DNA of 64,000 nt from the NCBI GenBank assembly GCA_021604765.1, contig BQJP01000004.1, positions 1 to 64,000 of the forward strand, in the 5' to 3' direction. The stretch is from Thermodesulfobacteriota bacterium (GTDB lineage: Bacteria > Desulfobacterota_D > UBA1144 > Nemesobacterales > UBA2774). The first letter of the stretch is position 1. Each line of letters begins with the position of its first letter. A model generated the notes under the pieces. It saw only the letters and a list, made by a program, of their open reading frames with translations. It was not told the origin of the DNA and did no database searches. The translations under genes and the position numbers were made by a program. This document shows positions 50,348 to 59,230 of this stretch, piece after piece.

Positions 50348-52129
50348 CTACTTATTCTTTGTAACTAAATAATTGCCTAATACTAATAAATCCATGCCAC
50401 TTGCGCTAAAAGAGCTAAAGGCTTCTGCCGGAGTATTTACAACCGGCTCTCCTTTAAGGTTAAAGGAGGTGTTTAATAACACAGGAACTCCCGTCGCAGC
50501 TCCGAAAGTTTCAATCAGTTTGTAATATTTTGGATTTGTATCCTTTCTAACAGTTTGAAGCCTACCAGTACCATCAACATGTGTAATAGCTGGTAATATC
50601 TCTCTTTTATCTTCACGGACATTTGTTACATACAACATAAATCTTGCTGGGTAGTGTCTTTCAGGTTCATCAAGATCAAAATATTCCCCTGCCCTATCTA
50701 CAAGAATCGAAGGCGCAAAAGGTCTGAAAGGTTCTCTAAACTTAATTTTTACATTTACAATGTCTTTCATCTCATGACTTCTAGGATCAGCAAGAATACT
50801 TCTATTACCTAAAGCTCTGGGGCCATATTCAAAGCGCCCTTGATGCCATCCTATAACTTTGCCATTTTGGATGCTATCAGCAACTCGTTCAAGTAATTTC
50901 TGATCGTCCTGAATTAATTCGTAAGGAATATTGTTTTCTTTCAAAAAAGTTTCAGTTTCAGCCGGGCTATGTTCTTCTCCCCAGTAAGCGTGTTCCATAA
51001 CAAAGTTTCTTGGTTTCCGAAGTATTGCATGATATCCATATAATGCAGCTCCAGTTGATGCTCCACCGTCACCCGCTGCTGGCTGAATATATATCTCCTC
51101 AAAAGGAGTTTGTGCTAAAATCTTTCTGTTTGCCACACTGTTTAGTGCAACTCCACCAGCCATGCATAAATGCTTTAGCCCGGTTTCTTTATAGGCGTAA
51201 TTTGCCATCTTTACCATTATCTGTTCAGTAACCACTTGTATGCTAGCGGCTAAATCAGCATAGTACTGGTTTTGTTTTGCTATCTCATCATAGTTATCTG
51301 GCTTTTCTCCAAAATATGAAGGATAACCACTTGCATCCGTAAAAAATTCTGCTTTAGGATCTCTTGGTTCGCCAAAAATCTTTTCAAATTTTTTGGTAAA
51401 TGTTTTATCAGAAGAATAATGAAAGGAGAAATAATCCATATCAAGCTCAAATCCGCCCTCATCATCAACATTAACAACTTTATAAACTTCTTCTACATAT
51501 TTGGGATCCCCGAAAGGAGCCATTCCCATAACCTTGTATTCTCCCTCATTGACCTCAAACCCTAAAAATGCAGTGAATGCACTGTACAAAAGACCTAGCG
51601 AATGTGGGAATTTAATTTCTTTTAAGAGTTTTATATCTGTACCACGTCCCACACCTAAAGTCGCGGTAGTCCATTCTCCAACCCCATCAACAGTTAAAAT
51701 AGCCGCTTCATTAAAGGGTGAGCAATAAAAACTACTTGCGGCATGGGAGAGATGATGCTCACTAAATAGTATTTTATCCCTCTCAACTCCTAATTTATTC
51801 TGTAAGAGGTGTTTGATCCACAACTTATCGCCAAGCCATGTAATCATTGCCTCTCTAAATAGTTTCATAGATCTTGGGAAAGACTGCATTGTGGTAAGAA
51901 GTAATCGCTCAAATTTAACGAAAGGCTTTTCAAAAAACATTACATATTCAAGATCTTGTGGTTCTATACCTTCTAAATTAAGACAAAAGTTTATTGCGTT
52001 TTCTGGATACTCAAAATCATGCTTTATTCTGCTAAATCTCTCTTCTTCCGCAGCAGCTACCACTACTCCATCCTTGATAAGCGTTGCAGCAGCATCGTGA
52101 AAGTAACATGAAACACCTAATATATACAT
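50348..52129 (-). CDS. carbamoyltransferase (NodU/CmcH family)
   Basis: A 593-residue O-carbamoyltransferase that moves a carbamoyl group from carbamoyl phosphate (through an adenylate) to a hydroxyl. The N-terminal Kae1-like half has HDAAATLI (11-18), the metal-binding HHLSHA (125-130) and TVDGVGEW (146-153); the GGVALNSVAN loop lies near 320-335. The C-terminal YrdC-related half has the ATP/carbamoyl-phosphate motif FEYGPRALGNRSILADPR and ends in PVLLNTSFNLKGEPVVNTP. It probably carbamoylates a sugar of the surface glycan. The two flanking genes on the same strand encode tiny membrane proteins. Confidence 0.93.
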   Translation of the reverse strand: MYILGVSCYFHDAAATLIKDGVVVAAAEEERFSRIKHDFEYPENAINFCLNLEGIEPQDLEYVMFFEKPFVKFERLLLTTMQSFPRSMKLFREAMITWLGDKLWIKHLLQNKLGVERDKILFSEHHLSHAASSFYCSPFNEAAILTVDGVGEWTTATLGVGRGTDIKLLKEIKFPHSLGLLYSAFTAFLGFEVNEGEYKVMGMAPFGDPKYVEEVYKVVNVDDEGGFELDMDYFSFHYSSDKTFTKKFEKIFGEPRDPKAEFFTDASGYPSYFGEKPDNYDEIAKQNQYYADLAASIQVVTEQIMVKMANYAYKETGLKHLCMAGGVALNSVANRKILAQTPFEEIYIQPAAGDGGASTGAALYGYHAILRKPRNFVMEHAYWGEEHSPAETETFLKENNIPYELIQDDQKLLERVADSIQNGKVIGWHQGRFEYGPRALGNRSILADPRSHEMKDIVNVKIKFREPFRPFAPSILVDRAGEYFDLDEPERHYPARFMLYVTNVREDKREILPAITHVDGTGRLQTVRKDTNPKYYKLIETFGAATGVPVLLNTSFNLKGEPVVNTPAEAFSSFSASGMDLLVLGNYLVTKNK

Positions 52130-52191
52130 AATATTAAAACTCCCTCTTACTCAACATTATATTTTCTTATTTAAGAACTCAAAATAACCTA

Positions 52192-52476
52192 TTAAGATTG
52201 CCTAATAGCTTTTTCTAAAGCAGATAATTCTGTATCGTCTTCCTTAATATGCCAACCGACGTGTTTTTTGTTTTTTATCTCAAGTGGATCAGTAAAGATT
52301 TTCATAATTATAGCAAATGGACTAAGTAGTATGAAGTAAAAAAGAGTAAGAATAACACGGGCGTTGAAGTCACCGATCTTTTGGGCTATTCTTTTCCATC
52401 CTTCCCATAGTTTTCTAAAAAATCCTTGCTTAACGGTTAAATCTTCATTATTAACATTGCTCTGTGGTTTATTCAT
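52192..52476 (-). CDS. small membrane protein preceding the carbamoyltransferase
   Basis: I start at the second ATG because AAGGAAAG lies six bases before it, giving 94 residues; an upstream in-frame ATG would add 13. The product has a charged N-terminus, an amphipathic helix (KLWEGWKRIAQKIGDFNARV), one long hydrophobic segment (ILTLFYFILLSPFAIIMKIF) with a central Pro, and a soluble tail with Trp (KKHVGWHIKEDD). This arrangement resembles SxtJ-type or similar small membrane proteins found with carbamoyltransferases and DUF5989, but no diagnostic motif decides it. The gene is 62 bases upstream of the carbamoyltransferase. Confidence 0.6.
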   Translation of the reverse strand: MNKPQSNVNNEDLTVKQGFFRKLWEGWKRIAQKIGDFNARVILTLFYFILLSPFAIIMKIFTDPLEIKNKKHVGWHIKEDDTELSALEKAIRQS

Positions 52477-52584
52477 ATAAATCTTTCCTTGATATCTATT
52501 TTTTTGTAAGGACACATTACCAGGAAATTTAAGTATTTAATAGGAAGATTGAAATATAACACTTAATTTCTGGTGCTTATTTAA

Positions 52585-52593
52585 AGCTCCGCC
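52585..52593 (-). promoter_or_regulatory. candidate ops-like antitermination element
   Basis: On the minus strand GGTGGCGGAGCTTT lies 64 bases below the NusG-like gene and above the carbamoyltransferase genes. Its core GGCGGAGC differs from the E. coli ops core GGCGGTAGC by one missing base. RfaH binds ops through the paused elongation complex, so an antiterminator gene and a downstream ops-like site at the head of a long glycan operon would fit. The match is short and could be chance. Confidence 0.3.
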
Positions 52594-52656
52594 ACCTCAC
52601 TTACAATAAGCGATTAAAAAACTCAATCAGCTAAAGTTATAAAATTATTTATGTTT

Positions 52657-53193
52657 TTACTGGTTGAGTTCAACATCATCTATATCTACTTCAACAGATA
52701 CAGAACGTTTGATCAGATCAACAGACAAAATTAATCTGCATTCTCCTCTGCGCTCTACAATCTTACCGCTTGTTCCTTCTAAAGGTCCTCTAATTACAAT
52801 CACTTCTTTCCCCTCGGTCATATAAGGCCAAGGATCACAATTTAAATCTTTCTCTAAAATTGTTTTTATAATTTCAATTTGTTCACTTGGCACGGGGGTT
52901 GGAAACCCATTAACTCCAAGTATCTTAATTACCCCGCGTGTATTCAAAATTTTCAATCTATCTTCTAATGACGAGTTTACAAACAAATAGCCGGGAAAAA
53001 GAGGGATATGTACTTCCTTCATTCTATCTTTCCAACGACTAATAGTTTTTTTAATAGGCAGGAATGTATCTACTTCTTTATCAGTGAGGGCAGCATTAAC
53101 TGATTTTTCATGTCTTACTATAGTGTAAACAACATACCAAGACCTTTCTTCAGTATATAGGTCTTGTTGCTCAACTGCACTATCCATCATCAA
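52657..53193 (-). CDS. NusG-family transcription antiterminator (UpxY/RfaH-like)
   Basis: A 178-residue NusG paralog: NGN domain (17-115) starting SWYVVYTIVRHEKSV with ISRWKDRMKEVHIPLFPGYLFV-type strands (LFPGYLFV at 65-72), and a C-terminal KOW domain (128-175) with GKEVIVIRGPLEG. Specialised NusG paralogs of the RfaH, UpxY and LoaP groups prevent early termination in long polysaccharide operons. The sequence fits the UpxY/TaA-like type better than RfaH by its WYVVYT opening and length. Its ATG overlaps the stop of the J-domain gene by four bases. It is followed by the long minus-strand locus it could control. Confidence 0.92.
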   Translation of the reverse strand: MMMDSAVEQQDLYTEERSWYVVYTIVRHEKSVNAALTDKEVDTFLPIKKTISRWKDRMKEVHIPLFPGYLFVNSSLEDRLKILNTRGVIKILGVNGFPTPVPSEQIEIIKTILEKDLNCDPWPYMTEGKEVIVIRGPLEGTSGKIVERRGECRLILSVDLIKRSVSVEVDIDDVELNQ

Positions 53194-54563
53194 TCAATCA
53201 CGTTGGTATCGTATATTTTATAATTTATCTCTTCTATTTCCCACTTATGACCTCGCCACTTTAGCAGCCAGGTAATACTTCCTCTGGAGCTTTTTATAAG
53301 CTTGCTTCTTGGATTTTCAAAAGTAACTATAAAATCACCCATTACAATTCCAGCTGAATTATCGATACTAGATCTTTTAACCTTTATGTCATACCTGATT
53401 ATATCAAGTGTCGAAAAATTGGCCTTGTAAGTATCCAAGACTTTATAGAGACTAACCCCATTTTCTCTGGCGTTAGGTGCAAAAAGAGATCTAATAGTTT
53501 GCAAATCTCTGTTTTTATAAGCTGACACGTACTGCGATACAAATTCATAAAGAGAATTTTCATCTGGAACCGGCATGTCTGAAGATAATTCATTGTTTCG
53601 AAACTCTCTGTCATCAACAGCAACGACAGGAGTTGCAAGATTAGAACTAAATAATGTATCTACATCAGTGGATTGCTTAAATCTTCCTTCTTTGATCTCA
53701 ATTTCTTCAACTTGAGAATTAATTTCAGAGAAGTTGTCATCTTGAATAATTTTTACAAATACGGGTCTACTTTCTTCTTCAGATTCCTTATCCGCTATAC
53801 TTTCACTGTCCGTAGTCGAATCAAGATAGCTTAAATCTCGATCTTGTTTCGCAAGATCATTTGTATCCGAGTTACCAATATTTGAATCAAATTCTTTACT
53901 TCTAAACTCTACGTTGCTAAGACTAGAATTTTGAATATTTTTTGTAAAATTTTCTTTATCTAGTTCCGATTGGAACAACAATCCTGAAGATGACAAGTAT
54001 AGGTAGGATGCTCCAATCAAGAGAATGAAAGGCACTAGGTATAACAATGCCCTAGATGTATTGTCAGTTCCTTTGTCTTTAACTATTATTGGAATATCAG
54101 GTGCGTATTTAGTATCATAATCAACTCTTTTTGTAGGGCTGCTTAATATTTCATATGCTTCATTTATTTTCTTTGCTCTACCTACTCCTTCCTCTCCAAC
54201 TTTATCAGGATGATGAGATTTCATTAACTCTATCCACTTCTCTCTTATAATCTCATTAGAAGCATCGGGTGAAACGTTCAATATTTCATAGTAGTTATCT
54301 AATTCTGGTTCATCATACGGCGCGATATAGCTAAGTACGGATTTTGCCTGTTCTATAATAAAATTCTCACTTACTTTTTTCTTACGTGCTACTTTTTTTA
54401 GTATTTTATAATTAAGACTTTTTCGTCCCATTGATATATCTTTAAGGACATAATAATAAAAGATCCTGTCTTTAGAGAATTTATTGACAAGACTTCTAAT
54501 GTCTTTAGCATCAATAAAGTCAGAAATTAACTTTTCAAATTCTCTGGTATCAAGATTAATCAT
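53190..54563 (-). CDS. membrane J-domain protein with C-terminal NTF2-like domain
   Basis: A 457-residue protein. After a helical N-terminal segment (1-88) comes a J-domain (91-150) with YYEILNVSPDASNE and the essential HPD at 118-120, one membrane helix (about 173-191), a long acidic/serine-rich linker (195-325), and a C-terminal NTF2/SnoaL-like domain (about 330-450; YEFVSQYVSAYKNRDLQTI, RGSITWLLKWRGHKWEI). J-domains activate Hsp70 (DnaK), so the J-domain should be cytoplasmic and the NTF2-like domain periplasmic. It lies between the TPR/CBM gene and the antiterminator gene, in the export operon. Such membrane J proteins are uncommon in EPS loci; its client may be a synthesis or export protein. 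Confidence 0.85.
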   Translation of the reverse strand: MINLDTREFEKLISDFIDAKDIRSLVNKFSKDRIFYYYVLKDISMGRKSLNYKILKKVARKKKVSENFIIEQAKSVLSYIAPYDEPELDNYYEILNVSPDASNEIIREKWIELMKSHHPDKVGEEGVGRAKKINEAYEILSSPTKRVDYDTKYAPDIPIIVKDKGTDNTSRALLYLVPFILLIGASYLYLSSSGLLFQSELDKENFTKNIQNSSLSNVEFRSKEFDSNIGNSDTNDLAKQDRDLSYLDSTTDSESIADKESEEESRPVFVKIIQDDNFSEINSQVEEIEIKEGRFKQSTDVDTLFSSNLATPVVAVDDREFRNNELSSDMPVPDENSLYEFVSQYVSAYKNRDLQTIRSLFAPNARENGVSLYKVLDTYKANFSTLDIIRYDIKVKRSSIDNSAGIVMGDFIVTFENPRSKLIKSSRGSITWLLKWRGHKWEIEEINYKIYDTNVID

Positions 54564-54568
54564 AAGTT

Positions 54569-55801
54569 CTAACTGTTCCCTAAATCTATTATCCTAACAT
54601 CATCTACCCAAGCTGTTCCCGATATAAATTTATCAAAATTACCACTTTTAAATCTTCTTACTCTTATTAAGAGGTCATTACAACTCTCGGGTGTTTCTAG
54701 CCTCATACTAACATTTGTCCAGTCATTGGTCCCTGTAAGCGGTTTGGTTGATTTGCTCATCAATTTCCAGTCAGGGTAACAATGGGTTTCCATACTAATA
54801 CCGTTTTGTGTTGTAATGTTTTCTGTTTTAACTTTTGCAGTAAATAGATATTCTGTGTTTGACTCAACAGGGACTATTTGAGAAAGATGATAAAATTCGT
54901 TGTTATTTTTACCATCGAACTCTACTTTAAAAGAAAGTTCTCCTTCAACGCTTTTTTCTGAATCCCTATCCATAAAAACCCCTGGGTTATTATCGGTTGT
55001 TATCCTCCAATCAAATCCCGCATTTAATGGCTTCTGTTCAAATCCACCATTCCAAACCAAAGATTCACCTTCGTTTCTACCTACAATTTTACTCCATATT
55101 GCACGTGCTTGTCTACTTTTTTGATTATCTATTAAGAAGTTCATATAATTTAGAAAATCTTTATTAACACCTATTTCGTTAATACTCTCTATTTTATCCC
55201 ATACTGCTAAACTAGCATCTGCTCTTTTTGTTGCAACTAAGTAGTCCATATAGCTTAATAATGCTTCTTCAGCAACAATATTGTTTAAGATGAAATCATT
55301 ATCGTTTGTGACTAACCAAATAGTATCAAAGACTGTAGTTCGTAAACCAGGATCAGCAGTAGCCACTATTCTGAAGTTATTATAAGCACGATTTTCTTCG
55401 CCTAGTCTAAGTGCCAGGATTGATCCCTGCCATAGTCTTGCAATAGAAAGAGGGGCTAGTTCCTGTGCTCTGTTTAGCGCCATCAAAGATTTGTCACTTT
55501 CACCTGTATCAACAAATATTTCACTTAATTCCAGCCATGATGAAGGAAGCAAAGGATTATTTTGTAGTGAGTTTGCGAATAATGAAGTAATTTTATTCTC
55601 CTCTTCTAGCATAAGGTTATGATAAGTTCTGCCAATACGAAAATTTAAATCCGCATTATCAGGAGCCATGGATATACCAATCTCCATGCTTTCTAAATCA
55701 CCGTTTCCAAACATAGCTACAGGCAATTGAAGGCGAACTGATTCTACAATTAAAAAAAGACTAAGAGCTAGGAGAACTAAGACGCCCTTTTTCTTGTGCA
55801 T
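54569..55801 (-). CDS. TPR protein with C-terminal carbohydrate-binding-like domain
   Basis: I start at the ATG 6 bases after GAGG (410 residues), which overlaps the wzc gene by 41 bases; a longer frame starts 60 bases upstream. The protein has an N-terminal signal anchor (KKGVLVLLALSLFLIVESVR), helical repeats of TPR type (about 30-250; PDNADLNFRIGRTYHNL, PSSWLELSEIF, DKSLMALNRAQELAPLS), and a C-terminal beta-sandwich (about 255-405; SLVWNGGFEQKPLNAGFDW, TAWVDDVRI) like CBM4/9 or galactose-binding domains. It is probably periplasmic and could scaffold the nascent polysaccharide with Wzc and Wza. Confidence 0.75.
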   Translation of the reverse strand: MHKKKGVLVLLALSLFLIVESVRLQLPVAMFGNGDLESMEIGISMAPDNADLNFRIGRTYHNLMLEEENKITSLFANSLQNNPLLPSSWLELSEIFVDTGESDKSLMALNRAQELAPLSIARLWQGSILALRLGEENRAYNNFRIVATADPGLRTTVFDTIWLVTNDNDFILNNIVAEEALLSYMDYLVATKRADASLAVWDKIESINEIGVNKDFLNYMNFLIDNQKSRQARAIWSKIVGRNEGESLVWNGGFEQKPLNAGFDWRITTDNNPGVFMDRDSEKSVEGELSFKVEFDGKNNNEFYHLSQIVPVESNTEYLFTAKVKTENITTQNGISMETHCYPDWKLMSKSTKPLTGTNDWTNVSMRLETPESCNDLLIRVRRFKSGNFDKFISGTAWVDDVRIIDLGNS

Positions 55802-58106
55802 AAGCATCCTCATTACTATAGTAGTAATAATATCCGTATCCGAATTTACTCTTTGATTCAACTCTATTTACAATTGTTCCAATAATTTTACCACCAACTT
55901 TATTAATCTCTTCTATGCTCGTTCTAAGGGATTGTCTCTGCGTAATTCCAATGCTTGTGACTATTACCACACCCTCTGCTAATCTTGATAAAAGCCTCGA
56001 ATCTGCAAAGTTTGCAATCGGTGGACCATCCATTATCACAGCATCGTATGTTTCATAGACAGATTCTAACAACTCTCTCATTTTTTTGGAGCTAATTAAC
56101 TCTACTGGATTGGGAGGAATAGGACCTGAGGGAATAATATCAAAATTTTCGGTATCTGTATTAAGAATTAGAGATTCTCTATCAATCTGGCCAACTAAAT
56201 AAGCGCTTAATCCTCCACCGATGCCATTATTAAGAAATATTTTATGCATCCTAGGTTTACGAAGATCCGCATCAATAACTAATACTTTGTTACCGGCTTG
56301 AACCATTGAAAGTGCCAAATTACTGGCTGCAGTGGTTTTACCCTCAAGGGGTTGAGTGCTAGTTACAAGAATAATATTTGGAGGGTGATCAGGAGAAGAG
56401 TACAGAATAGATGTTCTTACTACTCGAAACGCTTCTGCCACTAAGGACTTGGGGTTTGCGATAACCGCTGTCTCAATACTATCCAAGACACTCCCGTCGT
56501 CCGACATAAGTGGTATTGACCCCAAAAACGGAACAGCATAGCGTCTCTTAACTTCTTCTTCATCTCTAATTGTGCTGTCCAGGTGTTCAACTGCAAATGC
56601 CAGAAAACATCCAACCATAAATCCAAAAATGAATGAGTATATAAGATTAAGAATAATTTTAGGCTTATACGCTCTTAGTGGAATAGTTGCTTTGTCTATT
56701 AACTTCACATTACTTGGTTGAACTGCGCTTGTGATTTTCATCTGCTTAAATCTTGATAAAATTTCATCGTGGAAGTCTCTACTGCTCTGTACTTCGTTTT
56801 CTAAGATTCTATATTTTGATGCCTTTTCATTAAGATCAGTCACCAGCACATTTTGTTCTTTTGCCCTTTTCTTAAGTAGTTCTTCTGTCCTTAAAGTTGC
56901 TTGATAATCTTTTTTAATGCTGCCAGCTATACCCTCAATTCTTTTTTGAATTTCTGAATCTATTTTATCTAGCTGTGCCTGGAGTTGTTTCATTTCAGGG
57001 AAATTAGGTCCAAAAACCACAGCTTTGTTCTCATATTCAGCTTTCAGGTCAGTGTGTGATGCCTGAAGCTCAAGAATAGCATTGTCATCCACGATTTTAG
57101 GCAAGGACTCATAATTTCCTTCTTCCACTTCCTTAAAGAGCGCTTCTTTTGTGAGTCTATCCGTCTCGGTTTTTGCCAGTACCCGGTTTATTTCTTCAAG
57201 CTGAACAATTAAAATATTTTGCTCATCTTCAAGAGAAACAATGTCAACTTTTCTGGCAAAATCGACTAATTCCTGCTCAGACCTCTCAAGTTGAGCTTTA
57301 GCTTCATCAAGCTGAACCTGCAAAAATTCCCCAGCTACTTCTGCTCCTTCTCTTTTCTTTATTATGTTCCACTCTTGATACTTTTGTACCAAGGTATTAA
57401 CTGCTTTTGCTGAAAATCTGGGATCTGTGCTTTCATAGGTAATTTCTACAAGCCTGGACTTTCTATCTGGAACAACACTGTAACCAGACATAAATGCCCT
57501 CACCAGAAGGCTCTTTTGCTTTTCCTGTTGAGCTTCAATGATCTCAGGATCAAGAGCTTCTTGAGCTACTTCTTTATCATTATTATTACCGGAGGGCCAA
57601 AGACTCTTTAGTGAACCTGTAAGTACTTGAAAGAAGCCCTTATTAGAGCTCTCTTCATCATCTTCTTCCGTAAAAAAGGGATCTGTCTTTAATTGATCAT
57701 AGATGATGGCACCTAGTGCTTGACTACTTAAGACTTTATACTGTGTTTCGTAAAATTTTCTTGTATCATCCCAGTTATAAGATAAGTACCTTCTCTCATC
57801 TTCAGCAGCAAAATCTGTTATTTTCTCGTGGAATGGAACAATCTCTATATTTGTTCTTGCAAGATATGTTTTTTCCATCATTAATGAAGATATCGCCACT
57901 GTAATGATAGAAATAAGAAGGCAGCTAATAATTATCCACTTTCTTCTGAGAAGGATATCAATATAATCTCTTAAATTGACATCTTCATCTATATTTATTT
58001 CATATTGCTGATAATTATTGTCATAAGGAGTGAGGCTCCTGTTGGAACTTTTTCTAAGACCCCTATTCTGATATTTAACTAAACTTTGCTTTTTCTCTTC
58101 ACTCAA
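55761..58106 (-). CDS. wzc: Wzc-type polysaccharide co-polymerase with BY-kinase domain
   Basis: A 781-residue protein with Wzz-type region (about 40-110 and TM near 75), a second membrane segment near 500-520 (FIFGFMVGCFLAFAVEHL), a long periplasmic coiled-coil (about 250-460), and a cytoplasmic bacterial tyrosine kinase: Walker A with STQPLEGKTT (583-592), Walker A' VLVIDADLRKP (608-618), Walker B AVIMDGPP (689-696). The tail YGYYYYYSNEDAY (757-769) is the tyrosine-rich autophosphorylation cluster. It controls chain length and export with Wza. It ends inside the start of the TPR gene. Confidence 0.95.
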   Translation of the reverse strand: MSEEKKQSLVKYQNRGLRKSSNRSLTPYDNNYQQYEINIDEDVNLRDYIDILLRRKWIIISCLLISIITVAISSLMMEKTYLARTNIEIVPFHEKITDFAAEDERRYLSYNWDDTRKFYETQYKVLSSQALGAIIYDQLKTDPFFTEEDDEESSNKGFFQVLTGSLKSLWPSGNNNDKEVAQEALDPEIIEAQQEKQKSLLVRAFMSGYSVVPDRKSRLVEITYESTDPRFSAKAVNTLVQKYQEWNIIKKREGAEVAGEFLQVQLDEAKAQLERSEQELVDFARKVDIVSLEDEQNILIVQLEEINRVLAKTETDRLTKEALFKEVEEGNYESLPKIVDDNAILELQASHTDLKAEYENKAVVFGPNFPEMKQLQAQLDKIDSEIQKRIEGIAGSIKKDYQATLRTEELLKKRAKEQNVLVTDLNEKASKYRILENEVQSSRDFHDEILSRFKQMKITSAVQPSNVKLIDKATIPLRAYKPKIILNLIYSFIFGFMVGCFLAFAVEHLDSTIRDEEEVKRRYAVPFLGSIPLMSDDGSVLDSIETAVIANPKSLVAEAFRVVRTSILYSSPDHPPNIILVTSTQPLEGKTTAASNLALSMVQAGNKVLVIDADLRKPRMHKIFLNNGIGGGLSAYLVGQIDRESLILNTDTENFDIIPSGPIPPNPVELISSKKMRELLESVYETYDAVIMDGPPIANFADSRLLSRLAEGVVIVTSIGITQRQSLRTSIEEINKVGGKIIGTIVNRVESKSKFGYGYYYYYSNEDAYAQEKGRLSSPSS

Positions 58107-58127
58107 AAAATTACTCCAACTTGCTAT

Positions 58128-59171
58128 TTAGCTGTCTGGTGGATCATATCCTACGCCAACTAAACCATAACCTAAGTTCAATCTAAAACTTTCAAAGAAT
58201 TTCTTTGTTCCATCAGTTCCAACGATTATGGCGTCCCCATCTTGTACAACGGGATCAGCAATAGCTCCATTTCTAATACTTTCTAGGTCTAAATCTGTTA
58301 TTTGTCTTTGTCCATCAGAATGGTAACGAATAAGCTTTACTTCATCCTGGTCCGCATAACTAGCTATTCCCCCAGCCTTAGAAATCATTTGACTAACAGT
58401 AGCGCTACCATTTTCAATTGAGTAAGAACCTGCACTCTTTACAGCGCCTTCCACATACACGTTGCCCGCCTCAGGAACAAAAATTATATCTCCAGGTTGA
58501 ACAACCATGTTAAGTTGTGGATCACCACTTTCTTTTAATAACTGATCAATGTCGATTATGTACGATTCTTTTGATCCATTAGTGTTAGTTCTGCTTAAGT
58601 ATATTGTATTTCCTGCATTATCAGTCAATCCTTTAGCATCTGCTAAAGCGTCTAGTATGGTTTGTCTTCCGATTAACTCGTGCTCACCGGGTTCATTGAC
58701 GAGACCCATAACATCAACAACTTTACTTCTATACTCAACAATACTAATGCTGACATGAGGGTTTCTTATATATCCTTCACTTTTTAGAAGGCCTTCATAT
58801 TTTTCCTCAAGTTCTCTAGCCGTAAGACCGTCCACCTGGATATTTCCAACAAGCGGAAGAGTGACAAATCCTCTAGAACTAACCCTTACTTCATCTGAAA
58901 GTTTTTCCGATTCATAAACATCCACTTCCAACAAATCAGTTGGACCAATTAGATAATCTTTGCTATTAGAACCTGAAGAGACAGAACTAAATAAAATTTG
59001 AGAATTTAACTGCTTTCTTTCTTGTTTGGCTTTTATTTGCTCTGGAGATGGGGGAATATAAGTAGGAGCTTGATTACCTCCGCCAAAACAACTAGCGGAT
59101 AGTAAAATAGCAACTATTAGGATTGCTCGTAATGATGTAATCCTTAAATTCAATATCGCATGAACTAACAA
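58128..59171 (-). CDS. wza: Wza-type outer membrane polysaccharide export lipoprotein
   Basis: A 347-residue protein with a signal sequence and a lipobox-like LLSASC site (Cys 28). The Poly_export domain begins YLIGPTDLLEVDVYESEKL (about 69-87), followed by SLBB-type domains (VDVMGLVNEPGEHELIG, VYVEGAVKSAGSYSIENG) typical of Wza. It forms the export channel through the outer membrane. The start is TTG with AAGGA nine bases before it; no ATG is available near. It stands between the FecR/OB-repeat gene and wzc. Confidence 0.93.
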   Translation of the reverse strand: MLVHAILNLRITSLRAILIVAILLSASCFGGGNQAPTYIPPSPEQIKAKQERKQLNSQILFSSVSSGSNSKDYLIGPTDLLEVDVYESEKLSDEVRVSSRGFVTLPLVGNIQVDGLTARELEEKYEGLLKSEGYIRNPHVSISIVEYRSKVVDVMGLVNEPGEHELIGRQTILDALADAKGLTDNAGNTIYLSRTNTNGSKESYIIDIDQLLKESGDPQLNMVVQPGDIIFVPEAGNVYVEGAVKSAGSYSIENGSATVSQMISKAGGIASYADQDEVKLIRYHSDGQRQITDLDLESIRNGAIADPVVQDGDAIIVGTDGTKKFFESFRLNLGYGLVGVGYDPPDS

Positions 59172-59230
59172 TATGCTTTATCCTTATTAAATCAATTTTA
59201 CATATAATAATATGGGCAACTACTTAAAGT

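Noticed and set aside
55802-55861. Longer start of the TPR/CBM gene
   Set aside because: The GAGG site favours the ATG at 55801; the longer form would overlap wzc by 100 bases.
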